From Rhodothermales bacterium (GTDB lineage Bacteria > Bacteroidota > Rhodothermia > Rhodothermales > UBA10348), in assembly GCA_028284865.1 (NCBI GenBank), contig JANQQV010000008.1, positions 62,001 through 126,000 on the forward strand: a stretch of 64,000 nt of DNA, in the 5' to 3' direction. Positions 37,743 to 46,050 of this stretch are shown in pieces; within the stretch, counting starts at the first letter, position 1, and each line of letters starts with the position of its first letter. The notes under the pieces are model-generated. The model ran no database searches, was not told the origin of the DNA, and saw nothing but the letters and a program-made list of their open reading frames with translations. The translations under genes were made by a program, and so were the position numbers.

Positions 37743-38951
37743 TCAGCGAACCCGCTTCCCCTTCAGGATGACGGCCTCGGGTGATCGGAGCACCGACAAA
37801 TCCGGAAAGGGGTCTCCTTCGATCAGAAGGAAATCAGCCTGGGAGTCGGAGACCAACTCGCCGAACTCGCCCTCGGCATTCAGGAATCGGGCAGCTTCGA
37901 TCGTGGCGATCCTCAAGACATCCCTCGTGCTGATACCCGCTTCTACAAATTCTTGGATTTCATCGTGAATGGAGGTGCCCGGCGCGGTTCGACCGATCCC
38001 CGCGTCCGTTCCGATGAGCAAGGGTGCTTGGGCATCAAACAAGGCTTTCACGAACGCCTGTCGTCGACTGCTAACAACAGCGTCTCCACGGGCTATCAGA
38101 GAGAAAATGGCCAGCGTCGGACAATTCCACACACCGCTGGCCACGGTCATTTCGATCAACTCGGGAATGAGCGATTCGTCTATCGAACGCCACGCGATGG
38201 CCCCACCCTGGCCCATGGGATTGAGTTCGACTTCGTACCCACTCAGATGCTCGATGAATCCGTGTCCGGAGGCCAGCGCGAGGCGCAGACCCACTTTGCG
38301 CGAGATGTGTCCTCCGTATGCCATTCCATTTTTCTGAGCCTCGTCGACGATGGCCAGATAGGTGTCGTGACTCAGGTCCTGGTACAGCTTGAGCGTCGTC
38401 CAGCCGTCAGCAACCTGCTTCCGCACCGATGCGCGACCTTGCTCAGGCGTCATTACCAACTGGGTGAATGGCCAGTATTCCGGGGGACCATCAAGGCCCG
38501 GGCTGATCCCATGGATTGTGGGCCCTTCGATCTGCTTGGTGTCGACCTGTTGGATGAGCGTCTTCAATCCAGGCCATCCCCAGAGATTGCGGACCGTTGT
38601 CACGCCGGCACTCACATAGGCGGGCAGGTCTTCCGGATTCAGGTGAACATGCATGTCAGCCAGTCCGGGAGCTACCGTGAGACCACACCCATCAAGGGCT
38701 TCCAGCTCGTTCCACTCCGAGCGTTCATCCGTCCGGCTGGTGGCCTGGATGCGATCGTTCGATACGGCGATCCACTGATCCTTGTGAACGGTCCCGGATC
38801 GGGTGTCGACCAGATCGATGGACTCGAGGACATAGGCAGCCGGCCATTCAGCTGGCAGCTCGCAGGCGGATACATCTTCCGCGCTGACGGATCCGCATCC
38901 GATCAGCCACAACGAAAGCGCGAACAGCATGAGCATGGACTTCTTGGGCAT
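37743..38951 (-). CDS. Amidohydrolase-superfamily lipoprotein
   Basis: 402 residues. Lipobox LIGC (about Cys19). Metal-site landmarks of the amidohydrolase barrel: ADMHVHLN (HxH), TTLKLYQDLS (candidate carbamylated Lys), YGGHISRK and GFIEHLSG (His), and IGTDAGIG (catalytic Asp). The start and end (YVLESIDLVDTRSG ... ADFLLIEGDPFPD) form the flanking beta-sandwich. It probably cleaves a cyclic or blocked peptide bond in the periplasm, in the manner of imidazolonepropionase-like or Xaa-Pro dipeptidase-type members; the substrate is unknown. Confidence 0.88.
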   Translation of the reverse strand: MPKKSMLMLFALSLWLIGCGSVSAEDVSACELPAEWPAAYVLESIDLVDTRSGTVHKDQWIAVSNDRIQATSRTDERSEWNELEALDGCGLTVAPGLADMHVHLNPEDLPAYVSAGVTTVRNLWGWPGLKTLIQQVDTKQIEGPTIHGISPGLDGPPEYWPFTQLVMTPEQGRASVRKQVADGWTTLKLYQDLSHDTYLAIVDEAQKNGMAYGGHISRKVGLRLALASGHGFIEHLSGYEVELNPMGQGGAIAWRSIDESLIPELIEMTVASGVWNCPTLAIFSLIARGDAVVSSRRQAFVKALFDAQAPLLIGTDAGIGRTAPGTSIHDEIQEFVEAGISTRDVLRIATIEAARFLNAEGEFGELVSDSQADFLLIEGDPFPDLSVLRSPEAVILKGKRVR

Positions 38952-39010
38952 GATTGAAGATCTACCGCCAGGAGCGAGCGATCCTGCGGCGGGCCGATGC
39001 GTGGTGTCGA

Positions 39011-39871
39011 TCAGCCGAGAACGTGCTCCAACGCGTCGGCGAAACGCACAGCAGCATGATCATCCATCCGGAAGTACATGGAGGGCTCAATGACTTCCAA
39101 CTCCATCAGCCACCACTCACCAAGGTCATTGCTGCGGACCAGATCCACCCGGGCGTAGAGTGTTGACTGCTCAATAGCTGTCAGGGATTGCGTGGCGGCT
39201 TCAAGCGCGGACGGCTCAGGCTCCCAGGGAGTAATGGCGCCACCATGTTCTTCCTGCACCCGGAAATCGCCCGCCTTTGGCACTTTTTGGATAGCATGAC
39301 TGAAGGCGCCCCCGAAAAAGAACAGGGAAAACTCACCTTCGCTCTGAACCGATGAAGCGAATACCTGCGCCATGAAATGATCTGATCTGAAGCGCTGAAC
39401 AGCCGCCTCCGGAGCGAGATCAGAAGCAATGCGGAACGCTCCTTCAGCATTGGCTCCGTGGATGGGTTTGATGACGAGCTGGTCGCATTCCAACAGGACG
39501 CGAAAATGAGCAGCATCACCTGCCTCCAGTCGTCGGCCGAACACCGTGGGAACGGTCGGTACACCGCGTTCGGCGAGGTCCGCGAGGTAGCGCTTGTCGG
39601 CATTCCATTGCATCAGGTCCACGCTGTTGAACAGCTGAGCATCTGACTGCTCGATCTGCTCCATGACCTCGAAAAAGGCCTCCACATTCTTGTGGTAGTC
39701 CCAGGTTGAACGAACGATCACCGCGTCGTAGGCCGACCAATCGACGTCCCGGATGGTCCACGGAAGTGTGTTTACCTGCCAGCCGCGCGCTTCCAGTTCG
39801 TCCGCGGCAAGATGGTCATCAATGCGATAACCAATGGGGTCGGAAAGGGTCAAGAACACACAGCTCGGCAT
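39011..39871 (-). CDS. ATP-grasp domain protein (RimK/glutathione synthetase-like)
   Basis: 286 residues. The N-terminal half is a pre-ATP-grasp fold (FLTLSDPIGYRIDDHLAADELEARGW; DAVIVRSTWDYHKN). The ATP-grasp signatures are QLVIKPIHGANAEGAFRI, FMAQVFASSVQSEGEFSLFFFGG and, near the end, ARVDLVRSNDLGEWWLMELEVIEPSMYF with the Mg-binding Glu pair. The enzyme should ligate a carboxylate to an amine; the substrate is unknown. It lies 19 bases upstream of nothing but follows the D-aminoacylase-type gene on the same strand, so the pair may act on the same small peptides (inference). Confidence 0.82.
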   Translation of the reverse strand: MPSCVFLTLSDPIGYRIDDHLAADELEARGWQVNTLPWTIRDVDWSAYDAVIVRSTWDYHKNVEAFFEVMEQIEQSDAQLFNSVDLMQWNADKRYLADLAERGVPTVPTVFGRRLEAGDAAHFRVLLECDQLVIKPIHGANAEGAFRIASDLAPEAAVQRFRSDHFMAQVFASSVQSEGEFSLFFFGGAFSHAIQKVPKAGDFRVQEEHGGAITPWEPEPSALEAATQSLTAIEQSTLYARVDLVRSNDLGEWWLMELEVIEPSMYFRMDDHAAVRFADALEHVLG

Positions 39872-39890
39872 GGTATCCTCCGCGACATGT

Positions 39891-41495
39891 CTATCGTTTT
39901 CCAGGGCCGAACAACACTGATCCGGGGCGTTCGCCCGTCATTTCAGCACCATCGAAGACAAGGGTGCCGTTGACCCAGACACCCGCAAACCCTTCCGCAT
40001 ATTGGTGCGGCTCTTCGAAGGTGGCCCGATCGATCACCCGCTCAGCGTCGAAAACGATAATGTCGGCTTTCCGGCCGGCCTCGATCTGGCCTCGGTCATC
40101 AAGACCCATTCGTTGGGCAGGGAAGCCGCTCATTTTGCGCACGGCCTCCTCCAGCGAAATAACTCCTTGCTCGCGGACATAGTGCCCCAGCACCCGGGCA
40201 AACGAACCGTAGGACCTCGGGTGAGGCGATGCCTGACCGAACCGGATGACTCCCCCATCGGAGGCAATCATCGAGTGCGGATGCTGCATGATGGTGATCA
40301 GGTCTTCCTCGCCGATTGCGTGAAAGATTCCCTGGCACCCACCCTGCTCCACAATCCAGAGCACGGCTTCGGCGCCATGCAGAATCGAATCCGACAACCC
40401 CATGCGCTCGGTTACGTCCCGAAGTGTTTTCCCGGCCAGCGATGGGTCCCATCCACAGGAAGCAATCTGAACGCGGGTCAAGTCGCCGCCACCCCGTTCC
40501 TCGAGGATGATTCGTTCGGTTTCCTTCTTGATTTTCGCGCGCTGCTCCGGATTGGCGATCCGTTCAAGCAGTGCGTTCCGGCCGCCCTCCATCGCCCACT
40601 TGGGCATCAGAGCTGCCTGGATGCTTGTGCTCGAAGCGGTGTACGGATACTGATCGACCGTCACGTCCACGCCACGGGCGCGGGCCTCGTCGACCCAGCG
40701 AAGCGTCTCTTTGCTGACACCCCAGTTGAGGCTCCCGATCACTTTGTGATGCGTGACCTGGGTGGGAAGCCCCCCTTCTTCGCCAATGCGAATGGTCTCC
40801 TCGACGCTTTCGAGAATGCGTGACGTTTCATCCCGCATGTGCGACGTGTGGCTGCCGCCATATTCGCCAGCGATTCGAGCCAGCTCGATGACCTCTTCGG
40901 TCGAGGAAAACGAACCGGGAACGTAAAACAGACCAGTGCTCAGGCCGAACGCACCCTCTTCCATCGCCTGCCGAACGAGCGACCGCATGGAGTCCATGTG
41001 GGCCGCATCCGGAGTCCGGTCCACCGGTCCCATCACCGCTGATCGAATCGAACCTTGTCCGACGAACGTGCCGATGTTGACAGCCGGTTGTAGCGAATCC
41101 AACCGCGCAAGGAACACCCCGATTGGAAGCGGCGAACTTCCATCCGGGCCTTCGAAAACGGTCGTGACGCCCTGACGGATGTAGTTGTCCGCTGTTGGGA
41201 CAGCAAAGATGCCGCGTCGAGAGTGCGTGTGCACGTCCACGAATCCAGGGGCGACGACCATTCCCGATGCGTCCCATTCGTCACGCGTGGGACCTTCGAT
41301 TTCCTCTCCGACGGCAACGATCTCGTCGCCACGGATGGCCACGTCAGCAACGTATCCCGGATTGCCGGTACCGTCCACAACCTGACCGCCCCGTATGACA
41401 AGGTCATACGGGGCGGTAGAGTCAGAGTCGCATCCGCCCAGCGCGGCAAGAACCGCGAGGGCACATGCTGAACGTACGATCAGCGAGCGGACCAC
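39891..41495 (-). CDS. N-acyl-D-amino-acid deacylase family lipoprotein
   Basis: 534 residues from a GTG that shares one base with the stop of the upstream gene (TAGTG). Lipobox LGGC at about Cys22. Family landmarks: LVIRGGQVVDGTGNPGYVADVAIRG, PGFVDVHTHS (metal His pair), FGLSTGLFYVPG, SHTSHMRDET, VTHHKVIG, IASDGG and the C-terminal GRKADIIVFD. In studied D-aminoacylases a Cys in a VGNCG segment bridges the metals; here that position reads FEGPDGSSP with no Cys. It may therefore be a related cyclic-imide or D-peptide hydrolase. An exported, lipid-anchored location is unusual for a deacylase. Confidence 0.85.
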   Translation of the reverse strand: MVRSLIVRSACALAVLAALGGCDSDSTAPYDLVIRGGQVVDGTGNPGYVADVAIRGDEIVAVGEEIEGPTRDEWDASGMVVAPGFVDVHTHSRRGIFAVPTADNYIRQGVTTVFEGPDGSSPLPIGVFLARLDSLQPAVNIGTFVGQGSIRSAVMGPVDRTPDAAHMDSMRSLVRQAMEEGAFGLSTGLFYVPGSFSSTEEVIELARIAGEYGGSHTSHMRDETSRILESVEETIRIGEEGGLPTQVTHHKVIGSLNWGVSKETLRWVDEARARGVDVTVDQYPYTASSTSIQAALMPKWAMEGGRNALLERIANPEQRAKIKKETERIILEERGGGDLTRVQIASCGWDPSLAGKTLRDVTERMGLSDSILHGAEAVLWIVEQGGCQGIFHAIGEEDLITIMQHPHSMIASDGGVIRFGQASPHPRSYGSFARVLGHYVREQGVISLEEAVRKMSGFPAQRMGLDDRGQIEAGRKADIIVFDAERVIDRATFEEPHQYAEGFAGVWVNGTLVFDGAEMTGERPGSVLFGPGKR

Positions 41496-43489
41496 TACGA
41501 AGCCAGCGAACGGATCGTGTCGACCAGCATCTGAACTTTCTCGTCGTTCGAGCCATCCAGATCGTTTGCCAGATTCGACAGTGTCGAGCTACGGGAAGAG
41601 CCCGACTGACCTTCCGCTTCGTTGAGTGCGCTCCGAATGGAGGCAATGCGCGAGTTGGAAAGTCCACGCGCGCGCTCGAGCTGATCCACATAGGCCTTGG
41701 CCAGATGGAACGTGGCTGGCCAGTGGTACATCGGCTGCCCCTGTGCATTGAGGTAGTCGAGAACCACCGTATTTGCTGCAGCAATCTCGTTCTCGCTCAG
41801 GTGACCGCTCGGCGTGAGCTCGAAAACGTCGAGGCCGCGAGCAATCTCGGAGCTGACGATCAGGCCGTTGTACCAGTAGACCGACCAGGAGCCGCCGTTG
41901 CCCATCTGTTCTGCGTTCACTGGACCACGATCGTGGAATCCGATCTCATACGGGTTGGCAATGTCCGTCCAGTCGATGACCGAGATGCCGCCCTGATACC
42001 AGGCCTGCACCCAGACATCACGACCTGGAATCGGAATCAACGACCCATTATGAGCCACACAGTTCTCAACCGAAGTCTGAGGAGCAGGCAGCTTGAAGTA
42101 GCTGTGGAAGACCATTTCGCCGTCTTCGATGGAGAAGTGCGCGTTCGCACCCCATTCAACCGGATCATCTTCGCGGCACTTCGGGCCGCCACCACCGCCC
42201 CACTCGTCCGTGAAGAGGACTTTCGAGGCGTCATTGTTGAACGTGGCCGAGTGCCAGTACGAGAAGTTGGAGTCAGCAACAGCGTCCATCCGGTATGGGT
42301 TTGCTGGATCGGAAATGTCCAACAGAAGGCCATAACCTTCGCAGGCACCGCCTGCAAGTCCGACTTCCGGGTACACCGTGATATCGTGGCACTGCGTTGG
42401 GCCGCGACCCGGGCCATCATCTTCTTCCGGCATTCCGAAACGGGCAGCAATCATACCGGGAAGAGCCTCGCGGAATGCAGCGCTATCGGCTGCTGAGGCT
42501 TCTCCACCGCCGCGGCCTTCCATGAATCCTGCCAGGAACTGAGCTACGAAGCCATCAGGCAACACACGCTCCTGTCCGAAGAGCTCAACCACGAAAGCAC
42601 CACGTGCTTTGGCTTCTTCGATCTCGCGAAGGTCGGCTGGTGCTGGACCGTGCGTCGGAGGGGCAACCAGGTCTTCGAAAATGCGGGGTGAGCTTACGAT
42701 GGAAGCCGTTTCAGGAGCATCCAGCGGGACTTCGATCACTTCGATGCGGAAAAGCGCGGAGTTGGGATCATCCTCTGGAGCCATGGAAGAGCATCCAGGA
42801 AGCTCAGCATCCGGGCGGACACCGGCCGAACCGGATACGTAGATCCAGACTTTGTCATCCACATCCGGATCCTTGAGAACGGAATGCGTGTGCGATCCGC
42901 GACAGGTCTGCACGTTGTGGATGTACTCAGGATTGTGGATGTCCGAGATGTCAAAGATGCGAATACCGCGCAGGCGATCTGCACTGACGGCATCCTCTAC
43001 ACCCTGTGTACCGCAGTCCAAGCGTCCACTCGTGCCTTCGCCCGAAATGAACATCAGATCGCCATATACCGAAACGTCACTCTGGGAAGCCGGGCAAAGG
43101 TAGTCCTTCACCAGCTCTGGAGACGTTGGGTTGGAGACGTCCCAAATAATGACGCCATTGTAGTTGCCCTGGAAGACGTAGTTGTCCTTGAACGCCAGAT
43201 CGGAATTTGTCACGCCAACGAAGTCCTCCGGTGGAGGTGTCGTCGAGAGCATGTTCATGTTCCAGATGGCCTCTTCGGCGTCAAAAAGGCCGGCGCCGAG
43301 CCCAACTCGGGGATCAGGAGAGGGGGCATCGGTCGACATCATCGCCATGGATGAGGACATGTCGCCGGCATCGTCGCTCATCATCGAACCGGATGAACAA
43401 CCGGTCATGAGGACCGCAGCGAAAAACAGGACCCAGAGGGCGTTGCCGAGCATGCAGGAGCCGCCCGTCCGGCAGGTAGAAAAAGTCAT
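41495..43489 (-). CDS. LVIVD-repeat propeller lipoprotein
   Basis: 664 residues from 43489; a start at 43454 would leave a signal peptide with no positive charge, so the longer form is preferred although both give the lipobox MTGC. Next comes a Ser/Met/Asp-rich segment (MMSDDAGDMSSSMAMM), then LVIVD-type repeats: VFQGNYNGVIIWDVSNPTSPELV, LRGIRIFDISDIHNPEYI, YGLLLDISDPANPYRMDAV, GGISVIDWTDIANPYEIG, GLIVSSEIARGLDVFEL. The C-terminal ~90 residues are helical. LVIVD repeats build beta-propellers of unknown ligand. The DUF305 gene lies 87 bases upstream on the same strand; the D-aminoacylase-type gene overlaps at the other end. Confidence 0.85.
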   Translation of the reverse strand: MTFSTCRTGGSCMLGNALWVLFFAAVLMTGCSSGSMMSDDAGDMSSSMAMMSTDAPSPDPRVGLGAGLFDAEEAIWNMNMLSTTPPPEDFVGVTNSDLAFKDNYVFQGNYNGVIIWDVSNPTSPELVKDYLCPASQSDVSVYGDLMFISGEGTSGRLDCGTQGVEDAVSADRLRGIRIFDISDIHNPEYIHNVQTCRGSHTHSVLKDPDVDDKVWIYVSGSAGVRPDAELPGCSSMAPEDDPNSALFRIEVIEVPLDAPETASIVSSPRIFEDLVAPPTHGPAPADLREIEEAKARGAFVVELFGQERVLPDGFVAQFLAGFMEGRGGGEASAADSAAFREALPGMIAARFGMPEEDDGPGRGPTQCHDITVYPEVGLAGGACEGYGLLLDISDPANPYRMDAVADSNFSYWHSATFNNDASKVLFTDEWGGGGGPKCREDDPVEWGANAHFSIEDGEMVFHSYFKLPAPQTSVENCVAHNGSLIPIPGRDVWVQAWYQGGISVIDWTDIANPYEIGFHDRGPVNAEQMGNGGSWSVYWYNGLIVSSEIARGLDVFELTPSGHLSENEIAAANTVVLDYLNAQGQPMYHWPATFHLAKAYVDQLERARGLSNSRIASIRSALNEAEGQSGSSRSSTLSNLANDLDGSNDEKVQMLVDTIRSLAS

Positions 43490-43576
43490 TGGGGTGCTGT
43501 GATTGGGTGGAGAAAGCAGGGCCCAATCAACGAAATGGCCGGGGACTGATCAAGTGACGGGCCAACATCACCCGAA

Positions 43577-44299
43577 CTACTCTTCGCCCATCTCCCGAAG
43601 CATCTTCTTCATTCGGGCGATCTCGGTCTCTTGATCGACATTGATATCAGTGGCCAGACGGAAGGCCTGCTCATCGTTCCCGGCCCCATCGGTGGCAAAC
43701 ATCTCATCCACCATGAATGTCGCGCCCTCGTGGTGCTGGATCATGTAGGTGAGGAACAGCCGGTCAAAATCAGCGCCCTTTGCGGCAGCCAGTTCTTCCA
43801 GTTGTTTCTGGGAGAGCATGCCCGGCATCATCGAGTGATCGTGCCCGCCATCCATGTCGTGACCCATTCCCATCCCGGTGTTGGTCTCCGGCATGTGGAT
43901 CATCAGATTGAGGCCGTCGATGTGGACCTGGGGAACGGGCTCGCCCCGATTCTCCAGCCATCGTTGCATGATGGCGATTTCGTCCTTCTGGGCATTGATG
44001 ATTCGTGCCGCAAGGATCTGGATGGATGATGATGCCCCATTCTTGGGCGCCAGCTCTGACATGATGAGCGCCTGTGCGTGGTGCCCAATCATCCCGGTCA
44101 TGAAATCCACTTCGGCCTGCGTGTAGCGCGTCATGGCCTCGGCCTGACGCTCCCAGTAGAGCGCTTCCAGGTCACTCATCTCGTCCGCAGACAAACCGGA
44201 AACAGCATCAGCCGCCGGCTGCATGGTGGTCTCTGGCGAAGAGGACGCGCACCCGAGGATGGTGAACAGAAGCAAAACGGGAAGGAATCGAGCAATCAT
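43577..44299 (-). CDS. DUF305 lipoprotein with Met/His-rich insert
   Basis: 240 residues from the ATG at 44299. Lipobox LGC after MIARFLPVLLLFTI. Two DUF305 half-repeats are visible, FMTGMIGHHAQALIMSEL and YMIQHHEGATFMVDEMF, each with the HH pair of this ferritin-like four-helix family. Between them lies GMGMGHDMDGGHDHSMMPG, a Met/His/Asp-rich loop that looks like a copper or silver site. DUF305 proteins often occur near copper-handling genes (family knowledge); none is clear here, but the LVIVD lipoprotein downstream also has a Met-rich segment. A longer frame to 44449 has no signal peptide. Confidence 0.88.
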   Translation of the reverse strand: MIARFLPVLLLFTILGCASSSPETTMQPAADAVSGLSADEMSDLEALYWERQAEAMTRYTQAEVDFMTGMIGHHAQALIMSELAPKNGASSSIQILAARIINAQKDEIAIMQRWLENRGEPVPQVHIDGLNLMIHMPETNTGMGMGHDMDGGHDHSMMPGMLSQKQLEELAAAKGADFDRLFLTYMIQHHEGATFMVDEMFATDGAGNDEQAFRLATDINVDQETEIARMKKMLREMGEE

Positions 44300-44370
44300 G
44301 TCGGTATCTCGAATAGCGTTTTCCGGGGAACTCAGGAAAGGTACGTGGGAGCAATGCCACGCCCAACCGC

Positions 44371-45333
44371 TCAATAGGCTCCTGGGAGCAGTTCCTGAAA
44401 AAACGTGAACACCTGCCTTTCTCGGCTGTCCACGGCAACCCGGACCCAATTCAACTCCGGCTCGCCAAAGGCCTCGACCCGCGTGACGTTTTGCAGGATG
44501 GTGCCGTCTGACCCGGGCAAGGGTTTATCGACACGGAATACGTGCGTGTCTCCGACGGCCACGACGACTTGTCCGCGGAATGACTTGGATTCCTCTGCGA
44601 GCACGTCATAGAACGGTGCCAGGCCAGGTACGGGCTGACCGCACAGCAGACACCAATTGCCCTGGAATTCCTGGGGAGCGGAAACCGGCCACAAATCAAC
44701 TTGCGTTGCCGGGAAGACGCCGGCGGCATCCGATTCCCGGGCCGTTCGAAATGCTGTTCGAACCCAATCGCTTGCCGCGTCCAGTCTGCGTTGCGCCACC
44801 GATGAATCGGCAGGAGGACGGGTGATGGCCAAAAGGTGGACGGTTGCGAAAACCACGCCACCGGCTTCCCACATCCGGTTTTCCACATACTCGGTGTAGT
44901 CAGACTCGAGTGCCTGCGAGCGCAGCGGCATCTCTTCTCCACCCGTGCTCACTTTCGGATCCGGGTAGAACAGCTCCCGGAAGAAGGTCAGACGCTCATA
45001 TTCATCGTAAGCACCAGCCCGCTCCCGAATACAATCGAACCAGTCATTGTCTCCCGGGGTCAGGATGAACGGCATCTCAAACCGCTGGAAGAGAGCAAAT
45101 CGGCTCTCGAGCAGGTCATCGGCACAAGATTGGCTGCCGCCTTTCGTATCCCCAAGGTGAACGACCCACTCGATCCCGTCCCGGGCGTTGATGTCGTCTA
45201 TCATTTGCGCTGCGACGACTTCGCCTTCCGGGCTGTAAGGTCCGTCACCGATCAGGGCGAATTCCAGGGTATGGCTTGTTGTGCCGCAGCCGGTCAGAAG
45301 CAGGGTGGCACAAAGGATGAAGGTGGAGCGCAT
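44371..45333 (-). CDS. Calcineurin-like metallophosphoesterase lipoprotein
   Basis: 320 residues. Lipobox LTGC (about Cys16). Metallophosphoesterase motifs: ALIGDGPY, WVVHLGDTKGG, LTPGDNDWFDC (GDNxx in place of GNH[DE]) and VVAVGDTHVFRVDKP (GxHxH-like with one His). It should carry a dinuclear metal site and hydrolyse phosphoesters in the periplasm; the substrate is unknown. 71 bases upstream of the DUF305 gene on the same strand. Confidence 0.83.
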   Translation of the reverse strand: MRSTFILCATLLLTGCGTTSHTLEFALIGDGPYSPEGEVVAAQMIDDINARDGIEWVVHLGDTKGGSQSCADDLLESRFALFQRFEMPFILTPGDNDWFDCIRERAGAYDEYERLTFFRELFYPDPKVSTGGEEMPLRSQALESDYTEYVENRMWEAGGVVFATVHLLAITRPPADSSVAQRRLDAASDWVRTAFRTARESDAAGVFPATQVDLWPVSAPQEFQGNWCLLCGQPVPGLAPFYDVLAEESKSFRGQVVVAVGDTHVFRVDKPLPGSDGTILQNVTRVEAFGEPELNWVRVAVDSRERQVFTFFQELLPGAY

Positions 45334-45385
45334 GAGGCCACTTGTTGAGGGTTGGCCACCTAACTACAGCGCGATCCGGCCAAGA

Positions 45386-46048
45386 TCAACCGGTGTTTCC
45401 CGTCAATAATGATTCCATCACACGACGCGCTTCCTTGATTTCATCCTGGATGATCGTGTGGGCCATGCCAGGGTAGATGCGCTTGGTAACATCCGCGCCC
45501 ATGTCTCTGAGAATGGTCGCCGTTTCCTCAACCCGTTCAAGCGGAATGTGGAAGTCGACATCCGAGCAGCCGACAAAGGCTGGTGTGCCCTGCAGGTCTC
45601 CTTCATGGGAGAGCGGTGCATCCTGCGGACCGATCAAGCCTCCACTGAAGACGAGGAGACCGCCGTACCGGACCGGATGGGTCGCTACAAACTCGGAAGC
45701 CAGGCATGCACCTTGCGAAAATCCGGCCAGCACGATCCGTTCGGTGGGAATTCCCGAGTCGTTGAGCTGTCCGAAGATGGCAGAAATGGCCTGCAAGCCA
45801 GACGAGATTCCGGGCTCATTCTGCTCTCGGGGAGCCAGGAAGGAGTACGGATACCACGTATTGCCCTTCGCCTGGGGGGCGAGGTACACCATACCCGGCA
45901 TGGGCAACGCTCCAGCCAGTTCCAGAATGCTGGGCGCTGTGGCTCCCCGACCATGAATGAGGATCATGGCTGAGTCTGCGGACTCGAGTGATGGACCCGC
46001 GGTGTAGACTTTCTGTCCCTGGTGCGGTCCTTGCTGCGCTGGCTGCAT
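45386..46048 (-). CDS. Phospholipase/carboxylesterase-type alpha/beta hydrolase (MhqD-like)
   Basis: 220 residues, the usual length of the carboxylesterase 2 family. MILIHGRGATAPSI forms the oxyanion region, LAGFSQGACLA the nucleophile elbow (Ser), FVGCSDVDFHIPLERV the acid Asp and YPGMAHTIIQDEI the His. The ring-cleaving dioxygenase-like gene ends two bases upstream, so they are co-transcribed. The same partnership (hydrolase plus glyoxalase-fold dioxygenase) occurs in the mhqED operon of Bacillus, which handles hydroquinone stress; I use that as the best analogy. Confidence 0.87.
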   Translation of the reverse strand: MQPAQQGPHQGQKVYTAGPSLESADSAMILIHGRGATAPSILELAGALPMPGMVYLAPQAKGNTWYPYSFLAPREQNEPGISSGLQAISAIFGQLNDSGIPTERIVLAGFSQGACLASEFVATHPVRYGGLLVFSGGLIGPQDAPLSHEGDLQGTPAFVGCSDVDFHIPLERVEETATILRDMGADVTKRIYPGMAHTIIQDEIKEARRVMESLLTGNTG

Positions 46049-46050
46049 GA

